Positions 5,229 to 6,668 of a DNA stretch of 6,668 nucleotides are shown one piece after another. The stretch comes from Rhizobiaceae bacterium (GTDB lineage Bacteria > Pseudomonadota > Alphaproteobacteria > Rhizobiales > Rhizobiaceae): contig JAJFMR010000161.1 of NCBI GenBank assembly GCA_020696915.1, forward strand, positions 1-6,668, in the 5' to 3' direction. The position numbers were made by a program, and so were the translations under genes. Under the pieces are notes generated by a model. That model saw nothing but the letters and a program-made list of their open reading frames with translations. It did no database searches and had not been told where the DNA came from. How positions within the stretch are numbered: the stretch's first letter is position 1; each line of letters begins with the position of its first letter.

Positions 5229-6668
5229 CTATTGCTGCGCGGCCCTGCGGGCGTGCTCCGGCAGAGTCGTGGCCTGGCCGCCCATCCCGCTCATGTCGGC
5301 AGCTTCCCCCTCCTTCGACCTGTCCGGAACCTTGAACACCTGGCCCGGCCAAATGCGGTCCGGATCCCGGATCTGCGCCTGGTTGGCGAGATAAATGGTC
5401 GAGTAGCGGGTGCCGCGCCCATAGACCCGTCGCGATATGCGCCATAGCGAATCGCCCCGCCTGATGATCACGGCGCTGTTGACGCTTTGCAGTTTCGGCG
5501 CAGTCACTTCCAGCGCGCCGGCGGGCGCCGGAGCATCCGTCGCTGCCGGACTTGCCGCCGCGATGTCGACGCCGGGGGCGGCGGGCATCACTGCCGCTCC
5601 CGGGAGTGCGCCGGAATCGCCTGCGGATGCGGTGGGCGGCGCCTCCGCCACAGTCGGGTGCAATGCCGGTTCAAGGGCCCTGTCGGCGGGAGCCCCGGCT
5701 GCCGCGGAAAGCCCCATGCTCGGGGTCGACGGTGTTTCGGGGCTCGGCGCCGCCCTTTCCGGGACGTTGCCGGCAGCCGGCGCCTCCGGCAGCGCAGGAG
5801 CGGCAAGCGTTGCGGAACTCGGCGCGGCCTTCGCCAACGACTGAGCATCGGCGGCCGGAACCCCGGCTGCCGCAAGAGGCGCGGGCGGATTGGCCGGCGG
5901 CGCTTCCCCGGCCGGCTGCGTAGCGGCGGCCGTATCCCCGGCGATGCCGATCTCCGGCGCAGGGGCCACCGCAGCGATGGTCTCGCCCGGCTCGCGCTCG
6001 AAAGGCACTGCCGCCCGGGCGACCACGGTTGCGCCGTCGGCGTCGAGCACATCGACACGAATGACGTAATCGCCAACCGGCAGGTCGCGCATCGCCTCCA
6101 CGAGGAAGCGACCCTGCGGCGATGTCACGGCGTCGCCGAGCAGGATGGAATTGGCATAAACGCGGACGCGGCGGCCCGGTTCTGTCGACCCCGCCACGAA
6201 AACCATGCTCCCCTCGATCTCCACCGCTTCGACCATGACGGCCGGGCCGGCGGCCGGCGCCGCTGCCGGTTGAGCAGGCGCCGGCAATGATTGCTGTACG
6301 CCGGCCATCGCCGGGGGCACGGCTGCGGCAGCCGGTTCCACCGATGGCGGCACCGAAGCGGCCTCGCCGGTCACCGGCGATGGCGTTGCGGCAGACTGCA
6401 GCGACGGCTCTGCCGTCGAGGGTGAACCTTTTCCTTGCTGCTGCCCGGTAGCGGCCGCCGGCGCTTCCGCTGCCGGCGTGTCGGAGGGGGGCGCCTCGGA
6501 TTGCTGCGTCGCCTCTCCGGCGGGCGGCAGGGCCGTCGAGGCCGGGTTCGCCGCTTCGGGGATGCTGATCAGTTCGGCCGGCTTGCCGGGCTCCTCGACC
6601 ATGGCCAACACCTCGCCGCCGGCGTTTTCAGGCACCGACACGATCGCCGTCGCCGCCGAGTTCGCGAT
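5229..6668 (-). CDS. LysM-domain protein with Ig-like domain and Ala/Pro-rich linkers (5' truncated by window)
   Basis: The frame is open from the right edge to the TAG at 5229-5231, giving 479 visible residues; a GTG at 6641 is possible but the upstream codons (IANSAATAIV) read as coding, so the gene continues outside. Order of parts: the end of a domain reading VSVPENAGGEVLAMVEEPGKPAELISIPE (about 10-38), an Ala/Pro/Ser linker (about 40-143), an Ig-like beta fold around FVAGSTEPGRRVRVYAN to VGDYVIRVDVLD (about 147-223, DNA about 5997-6230), a second linker of about 165 residues, a C-terminal LysM (about 398-448, DNA about 5322-5474) with RRGDSLWRISRRVYG and IYLANQAQI...IWPGQVFKVP, and a short polar tail. 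LysM binds peptidoglycan glycan chains, so an envelope location is likely. Any signal peptide or membrane anchor would be outside the window. No enzyme domain is visible. It may share transcription with the regulator downstream, but that gene seems to have its own promoter. Confidence 0.9.
   Translation of the reverse strand: MANSAATAIVSVPENAGGEVLAMVEEPGKPAELISIPEAANPASTALPPAGEATQQSEAPPSDTPAAEAPAAATGQQQGKGSPSTAEPSLQSAATPSPVTGEAASVPPSVEPAAAAVPPAMAGVQQSLPAPAQPAAAPAAGPAVMVEAVEIEGSMVFVAGSTEPGRRVRVYANSILLGDAVTSPQGRFLVEAMRDLPVGDYVIRVDVLDADGATVVARAAVPFEREPGETIAAVAPAPEIGIAGDTAAATQPAGEAPPANPPAPLAAAGVPAADAQSLAKAAPSSATLAAPALPEAPAAGNVPERAAPSPETPSTPSMGLSAAAGAPADRALEPALHPTVAEAPPTASAGDSGALPGAAVMPAAPGVDIAAASPAATDAPAPAGALEVTAPKLQSVNSAVIIRRGDSLWRISRRVYGRGTRYSTIYLANQAQIRDPDRIWPGQVFKVPDRSKEGEAADMSGMGGQATTLPEHARRAAQQ

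Noticed and set aside
5437..5844. Plus-strand 135-codon open frame rich in Ala, Gly and Ser, antisense to the LysM gene
   Set aside because: It is the mirror of the Ala/Pro-rich linker; GC-rich repeats leave most frames open. It has no domain and no ribosome site worth noting, and the minus-strand frame has clear Ig-like and LysM motifs.

Overview
This is a GC-rich window whose proteins read like those of an alphaproteobacterium in the Hyphomicrobiales (Rhizobiales), probably near Mesorhizobium or other Phyllobacteriaceae. The basis is family resemblance: a 232-aa rhizobial-type phosphatidylserine decarboxylase ahead of PssA, an alphaproteobacterial Atm1-like ABC exporter, and an Ala/Pro-rich LysM protein. 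The species cannot be fixed from the sequence alone. It looks like chromosomal housekeeping DNA. I saw no tRNA, rRNA, CRISPR array, insertion sequence or phage gene.

Layout, left to right. (1) 1-1247, plus strand: the C-terminal 414 residues of an Aas-type acyl-ACP synthetase/phospholipid acyltransferase, cut by the window edge. (2) 1270-2082, minus: pssA, converging on gene 1 with 22 bp between stop codons. (3) 2079-2777, minus: psd, overlapping pssA by 4 nt. (4) 2778-2919: a 142-bp gap carrying a perfect 11-bp tandem repeat upstream of psd. (5) 2920-4815, minus: an Atm1-type ABC exporter. (6) 4817-5164, minus: a Cys-rich ArsR-family regulator, one base upstream of the exporter. (7) 5165-5228: a short gap with a 29-bp near-perfect palindrome that overlaps the regulator's start codon and probable -10 box. 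(8) 5229-6668, minus: the C-terminal part of a LysM-domain protein, running off the right edge.

Two functional themes emerge. Psd and PssA form a translationally coupled pair making phosphatidylethanolamine (CDP-diacylglycerol + serine to phosphatidylserine, then decarboxylation). The converging Aas-like enzyme would re-acylate lysophosphatidylethanolamine, so synthesis and repair of the same lipid sit side by side. The ArsR-type gene and the Atm1-like exporter form a compact two-gene unit with an apparent autoregulatory operator, suggesting export of glutathione or metal-thiol conjugates induced by metal or thiol stress.

The most useful points for follow-up are the ArsR operator/Atm1 unit with its possibly leaderless transcript, the apparent CTG start of pssA, and the tandem repeat ahead of psd. 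I did not find a wholly new system here.
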